Origin: CAVRTM01 sp963724015 | Lineage (GTDB): Bacteria > Actinomycetota > Actinomycetes > Actinomycetales > Dermatophilaceae | DNA: 64,000 nt | Direction of reading: 5' to 3' | Assembly: GCA_963724015.1 (NCBI GenBank) | Contig: CAVRTM010000004.1 | Location: 1-64,000 of the forward strand | In this document: piece after piece, positions 26,188 through 34,205 of the stretch | How positions within the stretch are numbered: the stretch's first letter is position 1 | Layout: every line of letters starts with the position of its first letter | Program-made: the position numbers and the translations under genes | The notes under the pieces: generated by a model | Database searches by the model: none | Seen by the model: only the letters and a program-made list of their open reading frames with translations | Told to the model about the DNA's origin: nothing

Positions 26188-26856
26188 TCACTCCTCGCCG
26201 TCGAGCTCGGCGTCGGTGTGCCACTCGCCGGTGACCAGGTAGACCACGCGCCGGGCGATGGACACGGCATGGTCGGCGAAGCGCTCGTAGTAGCGGCCGA
26301 CGAGGGTCAGGTCGACCGCCGCCTCGGTGCCGTGGGTCCAGGTGTCGTCCAGCAGCATGTTGAACAGCTCGCGGTGCAGGCGGTCCATCTCGTCGTCGTC
26401 GCGCTCGAGCGTGACGGCTTCCTCGACGTCCTTGCCGGCGATGACCGAGCCGGCCTTGGCCACGATCCGCTCGGCCACCTGGCCCATCTGCAGCACCGTG
26501 GCGCGGGCCTCGGCGGGGATGGCCGACTGGGGGTAGCGCAGGCGGGCGACCTTGGCGACGTGGCGGGCGAGGTCGCCCATCCGCTCGAGGTCGGCGCTCA
26601 TGCGCATCGAGGTGACGACCATGCGCAGGTCGGTGGCCACCGGCTGCTGCCGGGCGAGCAGGTCGATGGAGCGGTCGTCGAGCTCCTTGCGCAGCCCGTC
26701 GATCTGCTCGTCGGCCGCGATGACGCTCTCGGCCAGGTGGATGTCGGCGTCCAGCAGCGCCGTCGTCGCGCGGTTCATCGCGGAGCCCGCCAGCCGCGTC
26801 ATCTCGACGAGCTGGTCGGAGATGGAGTCGAGGTCCTCGTGGAAGGCGTCGCGCAT
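26188..26856 (-). CDS. phoU: PhoU phosphate signalling regulator
   Basis: A 222-residue all-helical protein with two PhoU repeats. Metal-binding helices DLERMGDLARHVAKVARL and VGRYYERFADHAVSIARRV carry the E/DXXXD signatures, one per repeat. PhoU couples the Pst phosphate transporter to the sensor kinase and dampens the Pho response. It is divergent from senX3-regX3, as in mycobacteria, with a PHO-box-like repeat in between. Confidence 0.93.
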   Translation of the reverse strand: MRDAFHEDLDSISDQLVEMTRLAGSAMNRATTALLDADIHLAESVIAADEQIDGLRKELDDRSIDLLARQQPVATDLRMVVTSMRMSADLERMGDLARHVAKVARLRYPQSAIPAEARATVLQMGQVAERIVAKAGSVIAGKDVEEAVTLERDDDEMDRLHRELFNMLLDDTWTHGTEAAVDLTLVGRYYERFADHAVSIARRVVYLVTGEWHTDAELDGEE

Positions 26857-26917
26857 GGTTCCCTTGTCTCTGTTCGGTCGCAGCCGCGGGTCGCGTTGCT
26901 CCTGCAGGCTCCCACCG

Positions 26918-26949
26918 GGGCGTGAACGGTCCTGGACCCCCAGGTGAAC
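26918..26949 (-). promoter_or_regulatory. PHO-box-like direct repeat (RegX3/PhoP site)
   Basis: On the reverse strand GTTCACCTGGG, an 11-base spacer unit GGTCCAGGACC and GTTCACGCCCC follow each other; the two GTTCAC cores are exactly 22 bases apart. This is the layout of actinobacterial PHO boxes built from 11-bp direct repeats starting GTTCACC. It lies in the phoU/senX3 intergenic region, oriented toward phoU. Confidence 0.55.
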
Positions 26950-27003
26950 ATTCGGAGGCGCCGTGCGGGCGCCCCGCCGAGGCGGCCGGGACAGCGCTCC
27001 GGG

Positions 27004-28233
27004 ATGCGTACGCTGAGTGTCGTGGATGCGACAGCCGCGGCAACGTTCGGAGGCGTGATCGGCATGCTGATCGGCGCCGGCGCGGTGGGCGGCGTCCGCC
27101 TCTCCGAGCGGTCCCAGCGCACCATCCCGCCGACCGCGCCCCCCGCACTCCCGCCCGGCGTCGCGGACGTCCTCGCGGTCCTGCGCTCCAGTGGCATCGT
27201 CGTGGACTCGGCCGACCAGGTGGTCAAGGCCAGCCCGGCCGCCGTCGTCTACGGCCTGGTCCGCGACGCGGAGCTGGCCCACGCCGAGCTGCGGCACCTG
27301 GCCCGGCAGGTCCGGCGCGACGGCGTGATCCGCGAGGCCGAGCTCGACCTGGCCCGGGGGCCGCTCGGACGCGGCCGGATCACCGTCGCGGCGCGCGTCG
27401 CCCCCCTCGGCAGCGCCCACGTGCTGCTCCTGGTGGACGACCGCACCAAGGCCCGCCGGGTCGAGGAGGTGCGCCGCGACTTCGTGGCCAACGTCAGCCA
27501 CGAGCTGAAGACCCCGGTCGGGGGCATCGCCCTGCTGGCCGAGGCGGTCCTGGACGCCAACGACGACCCCGAGGCGGTCGCGCGGTTCGCGCAGCGGATG
27601 AAGGTCGAGAGCGTCCGGCTGACCAAGCTGGTGCAGGAGATCGTCGACCTCTCGCGGCTGCAGGTGGCCGACACCCTGCACGACCCGGTGCTGGTCGACG
27701 TCGGCCGCGCGGCGTCGGACGCGGTGGAGGAGAGCCGCCTCGTCGCCGAGGCGCGCGAGATCGAGCTGGCCGTCTCGCTGACCGGCGACGCCAAGGTGTT
27801 CGGCGACGCCGAGCTGCTCACCACGGCGATCCGCAACCTGGTCGGCAACGCGGTCAACTACTCCGGCAGCGGGACGCGCGTCGCGGTGGGGGTCCGGTGC
27901 GTCGACGACCTGGTCGAGGTCGACGTCAGCGACCAGGGCCAGGGCATCCCGCACGCCGAGCAGGCGCGCATCTTCGAGCGCTTCTACCGCGTCGACGCGG
28001 CGCGCTCGCGGGCCACCGGCGGCACCGGCCTCGGCCTGGCGATCGTCAAGCACATCTGCGCCAACCACGGCGGCGACGTCACCGTGTGGAGCGAGGAGGG
28101 CCGCGGCTCCACCTTCACCATGCGGCTGCCCGCCGCGCCCACCAGCGGACCGCCGTCCACGACCCCGGCGGCCCTCGCCGCCGGGCCGCGCCCGCTCTCA
28201 GGGCACCCCGACTCACGAGAGGTCACCCGATGA
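27004..28233 (+). CDS. senX3: SenX3-type phosphate sensor histidine kinase
   Basis: About 409 residues. An N-terminal hydrophobic segment (ATFGGVIGMLIGAGAVGGV) is followed by a PAS-like region, the H-box FVANVSHELKTPVGGIALL, an N-box IRNLVGNAVNYS, and the ATP lid motifs DQGQGIP and GGTGLGLAIVKHI. It autophosphorylates under low phosphate and phosphorylates RegX3. ATG 27004 is chosen; a GTG at 27022 is an alternative nearer to the hydrophobic segment. Coupled to regX3 by an ATGA overlap. Confidence 0.9.
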   Translation: MRTLSVVDATAAATFGGVIGMLIGAGAVGGVRLSERSQRTIPPTAPPALPPGVADVLAVLRSSGIVVDSADQVVKASPAAVVYGLVRDAELAHAELRHLARQVRRDGVIREAELDLARGPLGRGRITVAARVAPLGSAHVLLLVDDRTKARRVEEVRRDFVANVSHELKTPVGGIALLAEAVLDANDDPEAVARFAQRMKVESVRLTKLVQEIVDLSRLQVADTLHDPVLVDVGRAASDAVEESRLVAEAREIELAVSLTGDAKVFGDAELLTTAIRNLVGNAVNYSGSGTRVAVGVRCVDDLVEVDVSDQGQGIPHAEQARIFERFYRVDAARSRATGGTGLGLAIVKHICANHGGDVTVWSEEGRGSTFTMRLPAAPTSGPPSTTPAALAAGPRPLSGHPDSREVTR

Positions 28234-28913
28234 CACGCATCCTGGTTGTCGAGGACGAGGAGTCGTTCTCCGACCCGCTGTCCTACCTGCTGCGCAAGGA
28301 GGGCTACGAGGTCGCGGTCGCCGAGACCGGCCCCGACGCGCTGGAGGAGTTCGACCGCAGCGGCGCCGACCTCGTGCTGCTGGACCTCATGCTGCCCGGC
28401 CTGCCCGGCGTCGACGTGTGCCGTGCGCTGCGGCAGCGCTCGAGCGTGCCGGTGATCATGCTCACCGCCAAGGACAGCGAGATCGACAAGGTCGTCGGGC
28501 TCGAGATCGGCGCCGACGACTACGTCACCAAGCCCTACTCCAGCCGGGAGCTGCTGGCCCGCATCAAGGCGGTGCTGCGCCGGCTGCAGGAGCCGGACGA
28601 GCTGGTCCCCGCCACGCTGGAGTCCGGGCCGGTGCGGATGGACGTCGAGCGCCACGTCGTCACCGTCAACGGCTCGCACACGGCGCTGCCGCTCAAGGAG
28701 TTCGAGCTGCTCGAGCTGCTGCTGCGCAACTCCGGGCGGGTCCTCACCCGGATGCAGCTGATCGACCGGGTCTGGGGCAGCGACTACGTCGGCGACACCA
28801 AGACCCTGGACGTGCACGTCAAGCGGCTGCGGGCCAAGGTCGAGCCGGACCCGGCCAACCCGCGCTTCATCGTCACCGTGCGCGGTCTCGGCTACAAGTT
28901 CGAAGCAGCCTGA
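28230..28913 (+). CDS. regX3: RegX3-type response regulator
   Basis: A 227-residue OmpR/PhoB-family regulator activating phosphate-starvation genes. The receiver has VEDEESF, the phosphoacceptor LLDLMLPG, and the KPYSSRELLARI lysine loop; the winged helix has LPLKEFELLELLLRNSGRV and TLDVHVKRLRAKVE. Length and motifs are those of actinobacterial RegX3. Followed by an unusually long hairpin. Confidence 0.93.
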   Translation: MTRILVVEDEESFSDPLSYLLRKEGYEVAVAETGPDALEEFDRSGADLVLLDLMLPGLPGVDVCRALRQRSSVPVIMLTAKDSEIDKVVGLEIGADDYVTKPYSSRELLARIKAVLRRLQEPDELVPATLESGPVRMDVERHVVTVNGSHTALPLKEFELLELLLRNSGRVLTRMQLIDRVWGSDYVGDTKTLDVHVKRLRAKVEPDPANPRFIVTVRGLGYKFEAA

Positions 28914-28918
28914 CCGGC

Positions 28919-28965
28919 CCGTACGCCGCGCCGGCGTGCGGGCCGCACGCCGGCGCGGCGTACGG
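28919..28965 (+). terminator. Long perfect hairpin terminator after regX3
   Basis: Arms of 23 bases starting CCGTACGCCGCGCC and ending GGCGCGGCGTACGG are perfectly complementary. Directly downstream, CGGGTGCCCGGTGAGC occurs twice in tandem. Regx3 (plus) and the lipoprotein gene (minus) converge here, so it can serve both. Confidence 0.75.
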
Positions 28966-29026
28966 CGGGTGCCCGGTGAGCGCCGTACGACGGGTGCCCG
29001 GTGAGCTCAGGCTCGGCGGCGTGGGC

Positions 29027-29624
29027 TCAGCGGCCGGGGACGGTGGACGTGGTCGGCTGGGGCGTCCGCGCGCTGGAGGTCTGCGTGGGAGTCGCGCTCG
29101 GCGAGGGGCTCGCGGACGACCCGGCGGGGGTCAGGGTCGAGTAGTACAGGCTCGGCACCAGCACGGGCACACCGACCACGCTGCTGCCTGCGGCGCTCGT
29201 GCCGACCGTGAGGTTCATCAGGGAGCCCGGCTCGACCGACACCGACGGCAGCGTGGCGGGGCTGCGTCCCGGACTCTCCCGACAGGTGGGTCATGGAGTT
29301 GGGCCCTACCTGCTTGGTGACCGCGGGCGCCCCCGGCGCGGTGATGGTGACCGTCGCCGGCTGGCCGCCGCTGTTGGCGATCTGCCCCGACAGGACGCCC
29401 TGCTGGCCCTTGGCCCTGGAGATGATCACGAGGTCGTTCACCTTGACCGCGCCCAAGGTGATGTTCACGCCGTCGGCCGGCTGGTAGGGCACCGTCGTCT
29501 GCTGCGGGGACGTCAGCTGGCATCCGGAGAGGGCCAACGCCCCGGCCACGGCCAGGCCGGCCGAGAGGACGGAGGTGCTGCGGCGCACGACGAGCTGGGG
29601 GGCACGAGTCGTTGGGCGGGTCAC
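29027..29624 (-). CDS. Putative lipoprotein next to carD, frameshifted as read
   Basis: A protein of about 198 residues with a lipoprotein signal: basic start, a hydrophobic stretch VLSAGLAVAGALAL and the lipobox LSGC, so it is lipid-anchored outside the membrane. The mature part PADGVNITLGAVKVNDLVIIS and VTITAPGAPAVTKQVGPNS resembles small beta-sandwich lipoproteins conserved beside carD in actinobacteria. A frame change near 29270 leads into MNLTVGTSAAGSSVVGVPV and a Ser/Thr/Pro tail. The start is GTG 29624. Function unknown. Confidence 0.65.
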
Positions 29625-29932
29625 GGCGCCAAGAGTACCGGGCGGCCTCCCGTCGCTCGAACCGGGACGCGCGGCGCGGCACGCCCTAGCCCGCCGCCCG
29701 CAGTCCGGCGGGCGCGCCGTTGCCGTGCCCTGACCGCCCTGACCGCCCTGACCGCCCGCCCGGCCGCCCCGCAAAGTCCCCGCGCGGCGCACGCGATGCA
29801 TGCTGACGCGGCATCTGTCAAGGCCGGATCTGGTGTCCGCATGGCCTCTGACCTGCGTAAACGCCGTCAGTCGGGTTCCGGAACGAGGTGACCCCGTGGT
29901 ATCGTGGAGGTCGCGAAAGGGGCACAGAGCAT
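29625..29932. promoter_or_regulatory. carD upstream region with 9-bp tandem repeat and candidate promoter
   Basis: This 308-base gap has no gene. It holds GCCCTGACC three times in tandem (29727-29753), the promoter area of the divergent lipoprotein gene, and close to carD an AT-richer box TATCGT (29900-29905) that could be a -10. GGAAC at 29879-29883 lies at ECF-type spacing from GTATC, so a stress sigma factor is possible. AAAGGGG precedes the carD ATG. Confidence 0.4.
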
Positions 29933-30415
29933 ATGGTTTTCAAGGTTGGCGAAACGGTCGTGTACCCGCACCACGGTGCGGCACTGATCGAGCAGATGAA
30001 GACTCGCACCATCAAGGGCGAGGACAGGCTCTACCTGGTCCTCAAGGTCGCCCAGGGCGACCTGACCATCGAGGTCCCGGCGGACAACTGCGACCTCGTG
30101 GGTGTCCGCGACGTCGTGGGTCAGGAGGGCCTCGACCGCGTGTTCGAGGTGCTGCGGGCCGCCCACACCGAGGAGCCGACCAACTGGTCGCGGCGCTACA
30201 AGGCCAACCTCGAGAAGCTCGCCTCCGGCGACGTGATCAAGGTGGCCGAGGTCGTGCGTGACCTCTGGCGTCGTGACAAGGACCGCGGGCTGTCCGCGGG
30301 CGAGAAGCGGATGCTGGCCAAGGCGCGCCAGATCCTCGTCTCCGAGCTGGCGCTCGCCGAGAAGACCAACGAGGACAAGGCCGAGGCCATCCTCGACGAG
30401 GTCCTCGCCTCCTGA
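29933..30415 (+). CDS. carD: CarD family RNA polymerase-binding transcription factor
   Basis: A 160-residue essential actinobacterial regulator that binds the RNA polymerase beta subunit and stabilises open complexes. The Tudor-like N-terminal domain is MVFKVGETVVYPHHGAALIE with GEDRLYLVLKV; the helical C-terminal domain contains the wedge tryptophan in NWSRRYKANLEKL and ends DEVLAS. Start ATG 29933. The four final bases (CTGA) overlap the probable start of ispD. Confidence 0.95.
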   Translation: MVFKVGETVVYPHHGAALIEQMKTRTIKGEDRLYLVLKVAQGDLTIEVPADNCDLVGVRDVVGQEGLDRVFEVLRAAHTEEPTNWSRRYKANLEKLASGDVIKVAEVVRDLWRRDKDRGLSAGEKRMLAKARQILVSELALAEKTNEDKAEAILDEVLAS

Positions 30416-31119
30416 GCCTCGCTGTTCTCCTCGTCGCTGCGGGCAGCGGTGTGCGGCTCGGCGCCGGGATGCCCAAGGCGTTCGTCCACCTGCACGGCCA
30501 GCCACTGTTGAGGCACGCCCTCGACCGTGTCCTGGCCGTGTCTGGTCTGGGGCACGTCGTGGTCGTGGCGCCCGGCTCCCACGTCGACCCGGCGCGGGCT
30601 GTCCTCGCGGACGCGGCGTCGGCGGCCGGGCTGTCGGCAGCGGTGCGGACCGACGTGGTCGCCGGGGGAGGCGACCGGAGCGCGTCGGTGTCCGCCGGCC
30701 TGCAGGTCCTCACCGCCGCCGACGACATCGTGCTGGTGCACGACGCGGCGCGCGCGCTGGCGCCGGCCCAGCTGTTCGAGGCGGTCGCCGAGCGGGTCCG
30801 CGCCGGCAGCCCGGCCGTGGTTCCCGGCCTGCCCGTCACCGACACCATCAAGGTCATCGACGCCTCCGGCCAGGTGACCTCGACGCCCCCGCGCGAGGCG
30901 CTCCGGGCCGTCCAGACCCCGCAGGGATTCCGGCGTGAGGTGCTCGAGCGCGCGCACGCCGGCGGAGCCGGCGCCACGGACGACGCCGCCCTGGTGGAGC
31001 TGACCGGTGTGGGCGTCACCGTCATCGACGGCGACCCGCGCGCGGTGAAGGTCACCTCCCCGCGCGACCTCGACCTCGCCCTGACCATCCTGCAGGAGGA
31101 CCTCCATGGCACCCGCTGA
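30412..31119 (+). CDS. ispD: 2-C-methyl-D-erythritol 4-phosphate cytidylyltransferase
   Basis: IspD transfers CMP to methylerythritol phosphate in the non-mevalonate isoprenoid pathway. Conserved blocks: LLVAAGSGVRLGAGMPKAFV (CTP-binding loop), VLVHDAARAL, VVPGLPVTDTIKVID, VQTPQGFRREVL and ATDDAALVE. The glycine loop requires translation upstream of GTG 30451, and the only in-frame codon before it that fits is CTG at 30412, which overlaps the carD stop as CTGA exactly like the ATGA/GTGA couplings elsewhere here. About 235 residues. Overlaps ispF by 14 bases. Confidence 0.9.
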   Translation: MSLAVLLVAAGSGVRLGAGMPKAFVHLHGQPLLRHALDRVLAVSGLGHVVVVAPGSHVDPARAVLADAASAAGLSAAVRTDVVAGGGDRSASVSAGLQVLTAADDIVLVHDAARALAPAQLFEAVAERVRAGSPAVVPGLPVTDTIKVIDASGQVTSTPPREALRAVQTPQGFRREVLERAHAGGAGATDDAALVELTGVGVTVIDGDPRAVKVTSPRDLDLALTILQEDLHGTR

Positions 31120-31636
31120 GCCCGGCCCCGCAGGGATTCCGTCCGCCGGACCGGCCCCGGCTCTGCCCCGCACCGGCATCGGCGTCGACGTCCACCCGTT
31201 CGCCGAGGACGGGCGCCCCCTCTCCCTCGCCGGCCTCGCCTGGCCCGGCGAGCGCGGTCTGGCCGGTCACTCCGACGGTGACGTCGCCGCCCACGCCGCC
31301 TGCGACGCGCTGTTCGCCGCGGCGGGGCTCGGCGACCTGGGCACGCACTTCGGCACCGACCGGCCCGAGCTGGCCGGCGCCGCGGGGGTGCGCCTGCTCG
31401 CGGAGGCGGCCGCCATCCTGGCCGCCGCCGGCTTCCTCATCGGCAACGTCTCCATCCAGGTGGTCGGCAACCGGCCGCGGCTGGGCCCGCGCCGGGAGGA
31501 GGCCGAGGCGGCCCTGTCCGCGGCGGCCGGTGCCCCCGTGTCGGTCGCCGCCACCACCACCGACGGACTCGGACTGACGGGCCGTGGCGAAGGCGTTGCC
31601 GCCATCGCCACCGCACTTGTCCTCCGGCGCGTCTAG
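31106..31636 (+). CDS. ispF: 2-C-methyl-D-erythritol 2,4-cyclodiphosphate synthase
   Basis: A 176-residue IspF, the ring-forming step after IspE in isoprenoid synthesis. Zinc ligands are in GIGVDVHPF (Asp, His) and HSDGDVAAHAACDALFAAAGLGDLGTHF; the C-terminal TTTDGLGLTGRGEG loop binds the cytidine nucleotide. An N-terminal Pro/Ala extension of about 23 residues precedes the domain. ATG start within the ispD 3' end. Confidence 0.95.
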   Translation: MAPAEPGPAGIPSAGPAPALPRTGIGVDVHPFAEDGRPLSLAGLAWPGERGLAGHSDGDVAAHAACDALFAAAGLGDLGTHFGTDRPELAGAAGVRLLAEAAAILAAAGFLIGNVSIQVVGNRPRLGPRREEAEAALSAAAGAPVSVAATTTDGLGLTGRGEGVAAIATALVLRRV

Positions 31637-31646
31637 GCTCGGTTCC

Positions 31647-32315
31647 GTGCCCGAGACGCTGCCGCTGTTCCCGCTGGGCTCGGTGCTGATGCCCGGGCTG
31701 GTGCAGGCCTTCAACGTCTTCGAGGAGCGCTACCGCACCCTGGTCGAGGAGCTGGAGGCCCAGCCTGAGGGGTCCCCGCGCGAGTTCGGGGTGGTGGCCA
31801 TCCGCTCCGGCCGCGAGGTCGGCGCGGACGGCGTCCGTGCGCGGGACGCGCTCTACCCCGTCGGCTGCACCGCGCGGGTGGAGCAGATCGACGCCCTGGA
31901 GGACGGCCGCTTCGAGATCATCACCGTGGGGCACACGCGCTTCCGCCTGATCGACATCGACGCGACGGCGGGCACGCCCTACCTGACCGGTGTGGTGCAG
32001 CGGCTCGGTGAGCCCGACGGGGACGGCGCGCCCGTCCTCGCCAGGTCCGTGGCGCGCCACTTCGACGGCTACCGCGACCAGCTCGGCGGCTACACGGCGC
32101 CGACCGACCCGTCCGACCCGCGAATGCTGTCCTACATCATCGCGGCCGCCGTGCGGCTGGACCTCGTCGACCGCCAGCGGCTGCTCGAGCAGCCCGACAC
32201 CGCCTCCCGGCTGCGCGCCGAGCTGGCCCTGCTGCGGCGGGAGACCGCGCTGGTCTCGGCGCTGCAGGCCGTGCCGGCCACGGAGCTGACGCAGATCCCC
32301 TACGGCCTCAACTGA
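31647..32315 (+). CDS. LON substrate-binding domain protein
   Basis: About 222 residues, GTG start. The sequence PLFPLGSVLMPGLVQAFNVFEERYRTLVEEL matches the N-terminal substrate-binding domain of Lon proteases, followed by VGCTARVEQIDALEDGRF and a helical C-terminal half. No AAA+ or protease domain is present. Stand-alone LON-domain proteins of this kind are common in actinobacteria and unassigned. It follows ispF after 10 bases. Confidence 0.85.
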   Translation: MPETLPLFPLGSVLMPGLVQAFNVFEERYRTLVEELEAQPEGSPREFGVVAIRSGREVGADGVRARDALYPVGCTARVEQIDALEDGRFEIITVGHTRFRLIDIDATAGTPYLTGVVQRLGEPDGDGAPVLARSVARHFDGYRDQLGGYTAPTDPSDPRMLSYIIAAAVRLDLVDRQRLLEQPDTASRLRAELALLRRETALVSALQAVPATELTQIPYGLN

Positions 32316-32418
32316 CCGCAGGACACCCACGACGGAGAGCCGCCGACAGCGCTGCCGGCGCCGGAGCAACCCGGGCTAGGCTCCTGCCGACCTGGTTCCG
32401 CCGACGAAGGAGTGCCAC

Positions 32419-33504
32419 ATGCCCAGCACGGTCAAGGGAGTCATCGCGCGCGCCAAGGGGGCGCCGGTCGAGGTCGTCGACGTCATCGTCCCCGACCCCG
32501 GACCGGGCGAGGCGGTCGTGAAGATCCAGGCGTGCGGGGTGTGCCACACCGACCTGCACTACCGCGAGGGCGGCATCAACGACGAGTTCCCCTTCCTGCT
32601 CGGGCACGAGGCCGCGGGCATCGTGGAGTCGGTCGGCGAGGGCGTCACCGACGTCGCGCCGGGCGACTTCGTCATCCTCAACTGGCGGGCCGTGTGCGGG
32701 CAGTGCCGCGCCTGTGCCAAGGGCAAGCCGCAGTACTGCTTCAACAGCGCGAACGCCACACAGAAGATGACGCTGACCGACGGCACCGAGCTCTCGCCGG
32801 CCCTCGGCATCGGCGCGTTCATCGAGAAGACGCTGGTGGCCAGCGGCCAGTGCACCAAGGTCGACCCCGAGGCCGACCCCGCCGCGGTCGGCCTGCTCGG
32901 CTGCGGCGTCATGGCCGGCTTCGGCGCCGCCGTCAACACCGGAGGGGTCGGCCGCGGGGACTCCGTGGCCGTGATCGGGTGTGGCGGCGTCGGCAACGCG
33001 GCCGTCGCCGGTGCCGTGGTGGCCGGCGCGACGACGGTCATCGCCGTCGACGTGGACGACCGCAAGCTGGAGTGGGCCCGCGGCTTCGGCGCCACGCACA
33101 CCGTCAACAGCAAGGAGCAGGACCCGGTCGAGGCGATCCGCGCCCTCACCGGCGGCTTCGGCGCCGACGTCGTCATCGAGGCCGTCGGGCGGCCGGAGAC
33201 CTACGAGCAGGCGTTCTACGCCCGCGACCTGGCCGGCACCGTGGTCCTCGTCGGTGTGCCGACCCCCGACCTGACGGTGACGCTGCCGCTGATCGAGCTC
33301 TTCGGCCGCGGCGGCGCCCTGAAGTCCAGCTGGTACGGCGACTGCCTGCCCTCGCGGGACTTCCCCATGCTGGTCGACCTCTACCGCCAGGGCCGCTTCG
33401 ACCTCGGCACGTTCGTGTCGGAGACGATCGGGATCGAGGACATCGAGGCCGCGTTCGAGAAGATGCGCCGCGGTGAGGTCCTGCGCTCGGTCGTGACCCT
33501 GTGA
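32419..33504 (+). CDS. mscR: S-(hydroxymethyl)mycothiol dehydrogenase (NAD/mycothiol-dependent formaldehyde dehydrogenase)
   Basis: A 361-residue zinc alcohol dehydrogenase, the same length as mycobacterial MscR. Catalytic zinc site CGVCHTDLHYREGG and GHEAAGIVESVGEG; structural zinc cysteines in CGQCRACAKGKPQYC; Rossmann loop VIGCGGVGNAAVAGA. MscR oxidises the formaldehyde-mycothiol adduct and reduces S-nitrosomycothiol. The next gene overlaps by four bases and is the metallo-hydrolase that accompanies mscR in other actinobacteria. mshA elsewhere in the window supplies the cofactor pathway. Confidence 0.9.
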   Translation: MPSTVKGVIARAKGAPVEVVDVIVPDPGPGEAVVKIQACGVCHTDLHYREGGINDEFPFLLGHEAAGIVESVGEGVTDVAPGDFVILNWRAVCGQCRACAKGKPQYCFNSANATQKMTLTDGTELSPALGIGAFIEKTLVASGQCTKVDPEADPAAVGLLGCGVMAGFGAAVNTGGVGRGDSVAVIGCGGVGNAAVAGAVVAGATTVIAVDVDDRKLEWARGFGATHTVNSKEQDPVEAIRALTGGFGADVVIEAVGRPETYEQAFYARDLAGTVVLVGVPTPDLTVTLPLIELFGRGGALKSSWYGDCLPSRDFPMLVDLYRQGRFDLGTFVSETIGIEDIEAAFEKMRRGEVLRSVVTL

Positions 33505-34133
33505 GCGGGCAGGTGCGGGTGGACCGGGTCGTCACCTCCGGCACCTTCAGCCTCGACGGCGGCACCTGGGACGTGGAGAACAACGTCTGGGTCGTCGGCG
33601 ACGACACCGAGTGCGTGGTCATCGACGCCGCCCACGACGGACGGCCGATCCTGCGTGCCGTCGCGAGGCGCAAGGTCCTCGCGATCCTGCTCACCCACGC
33701 CCACGACGACCACATCTCCGCCGTCGGCGAGGTCGCCGACGCGACGTTCGCGCCGTCGTACCTGCACCCGGCCGACCGGGTCCTCTGGGACGCGCTCTAT
33801 CCGGTCACCCCGGACGGTGAGCTCGCCGACGGCGACGTCTTCCGCGTCGGCGACGTCGACCTGCACGTGCTGCACACCCCTGGCCACGCCTTCGGTGCCT
33901 GCTGCTTCCACGCCCCGGAGCTCGGCGTCGTCTTCACCGGCGACACGCTGTTCGCGGGCGGGCCGGGCGCGACCGGCCGGTCGTTCAGCGACTTCCCGAC
34001 GATCGTGGACTCGATCCGCGACAAGCTCCTGACGTTGCCCCCCGAGACGGTGGTGCACACCGGCCACGGCGACGACACCACCATCGGCGCGGAGGCACCG
34101 CACCTGCAGGAGTGGATCACCCGCGGCCACTGA
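33501..34133 (+). CDS. Metallo-beta-lactamase fold hydrolase, mycothiol-linked
   Basis: A 210-residue MBL-fold hydrolase with THAHDDHISAVGEV (HXHXDH), TPGHAFGACCFH, FTGDTLFAGGPGATGR and HTGHGDDTTIG, the order seen in glyoxalase II-like thioester hydrolases. Coupled to mscR (GTGA overlap, GTG start 33501), it probably hydrolyses the S-formylmycothiol produced by MscR; that reaction is inferred from genomic pairing. Confidence 0.85.
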   Translation: MSGQVRVDRVVTSGTFSLDGGTWDVENNVWVVGDDTECVVIDAAHDGRPILRAVARRKVLAILLTHAHDDHISAVGEVADATFAPSYLHPADRVLWDALYPVTPDGELADGDVFRVGDVDLHVLHTPGHAFGACCFHAPELGVVFTGDTLFAGGPGATGRSFSDFPTIVDSIRDKLLTLPPETVVHTGHGDDTTIGAEAPHLQEWITRGH

Positions 34134-34205
34134 CCGGCCCCCGTCACTGGCGACCGGACGGCGTACGTGGCGCGGGTGGCGGTGGCGCGCCGGTAACCTT
34201 GCCGG

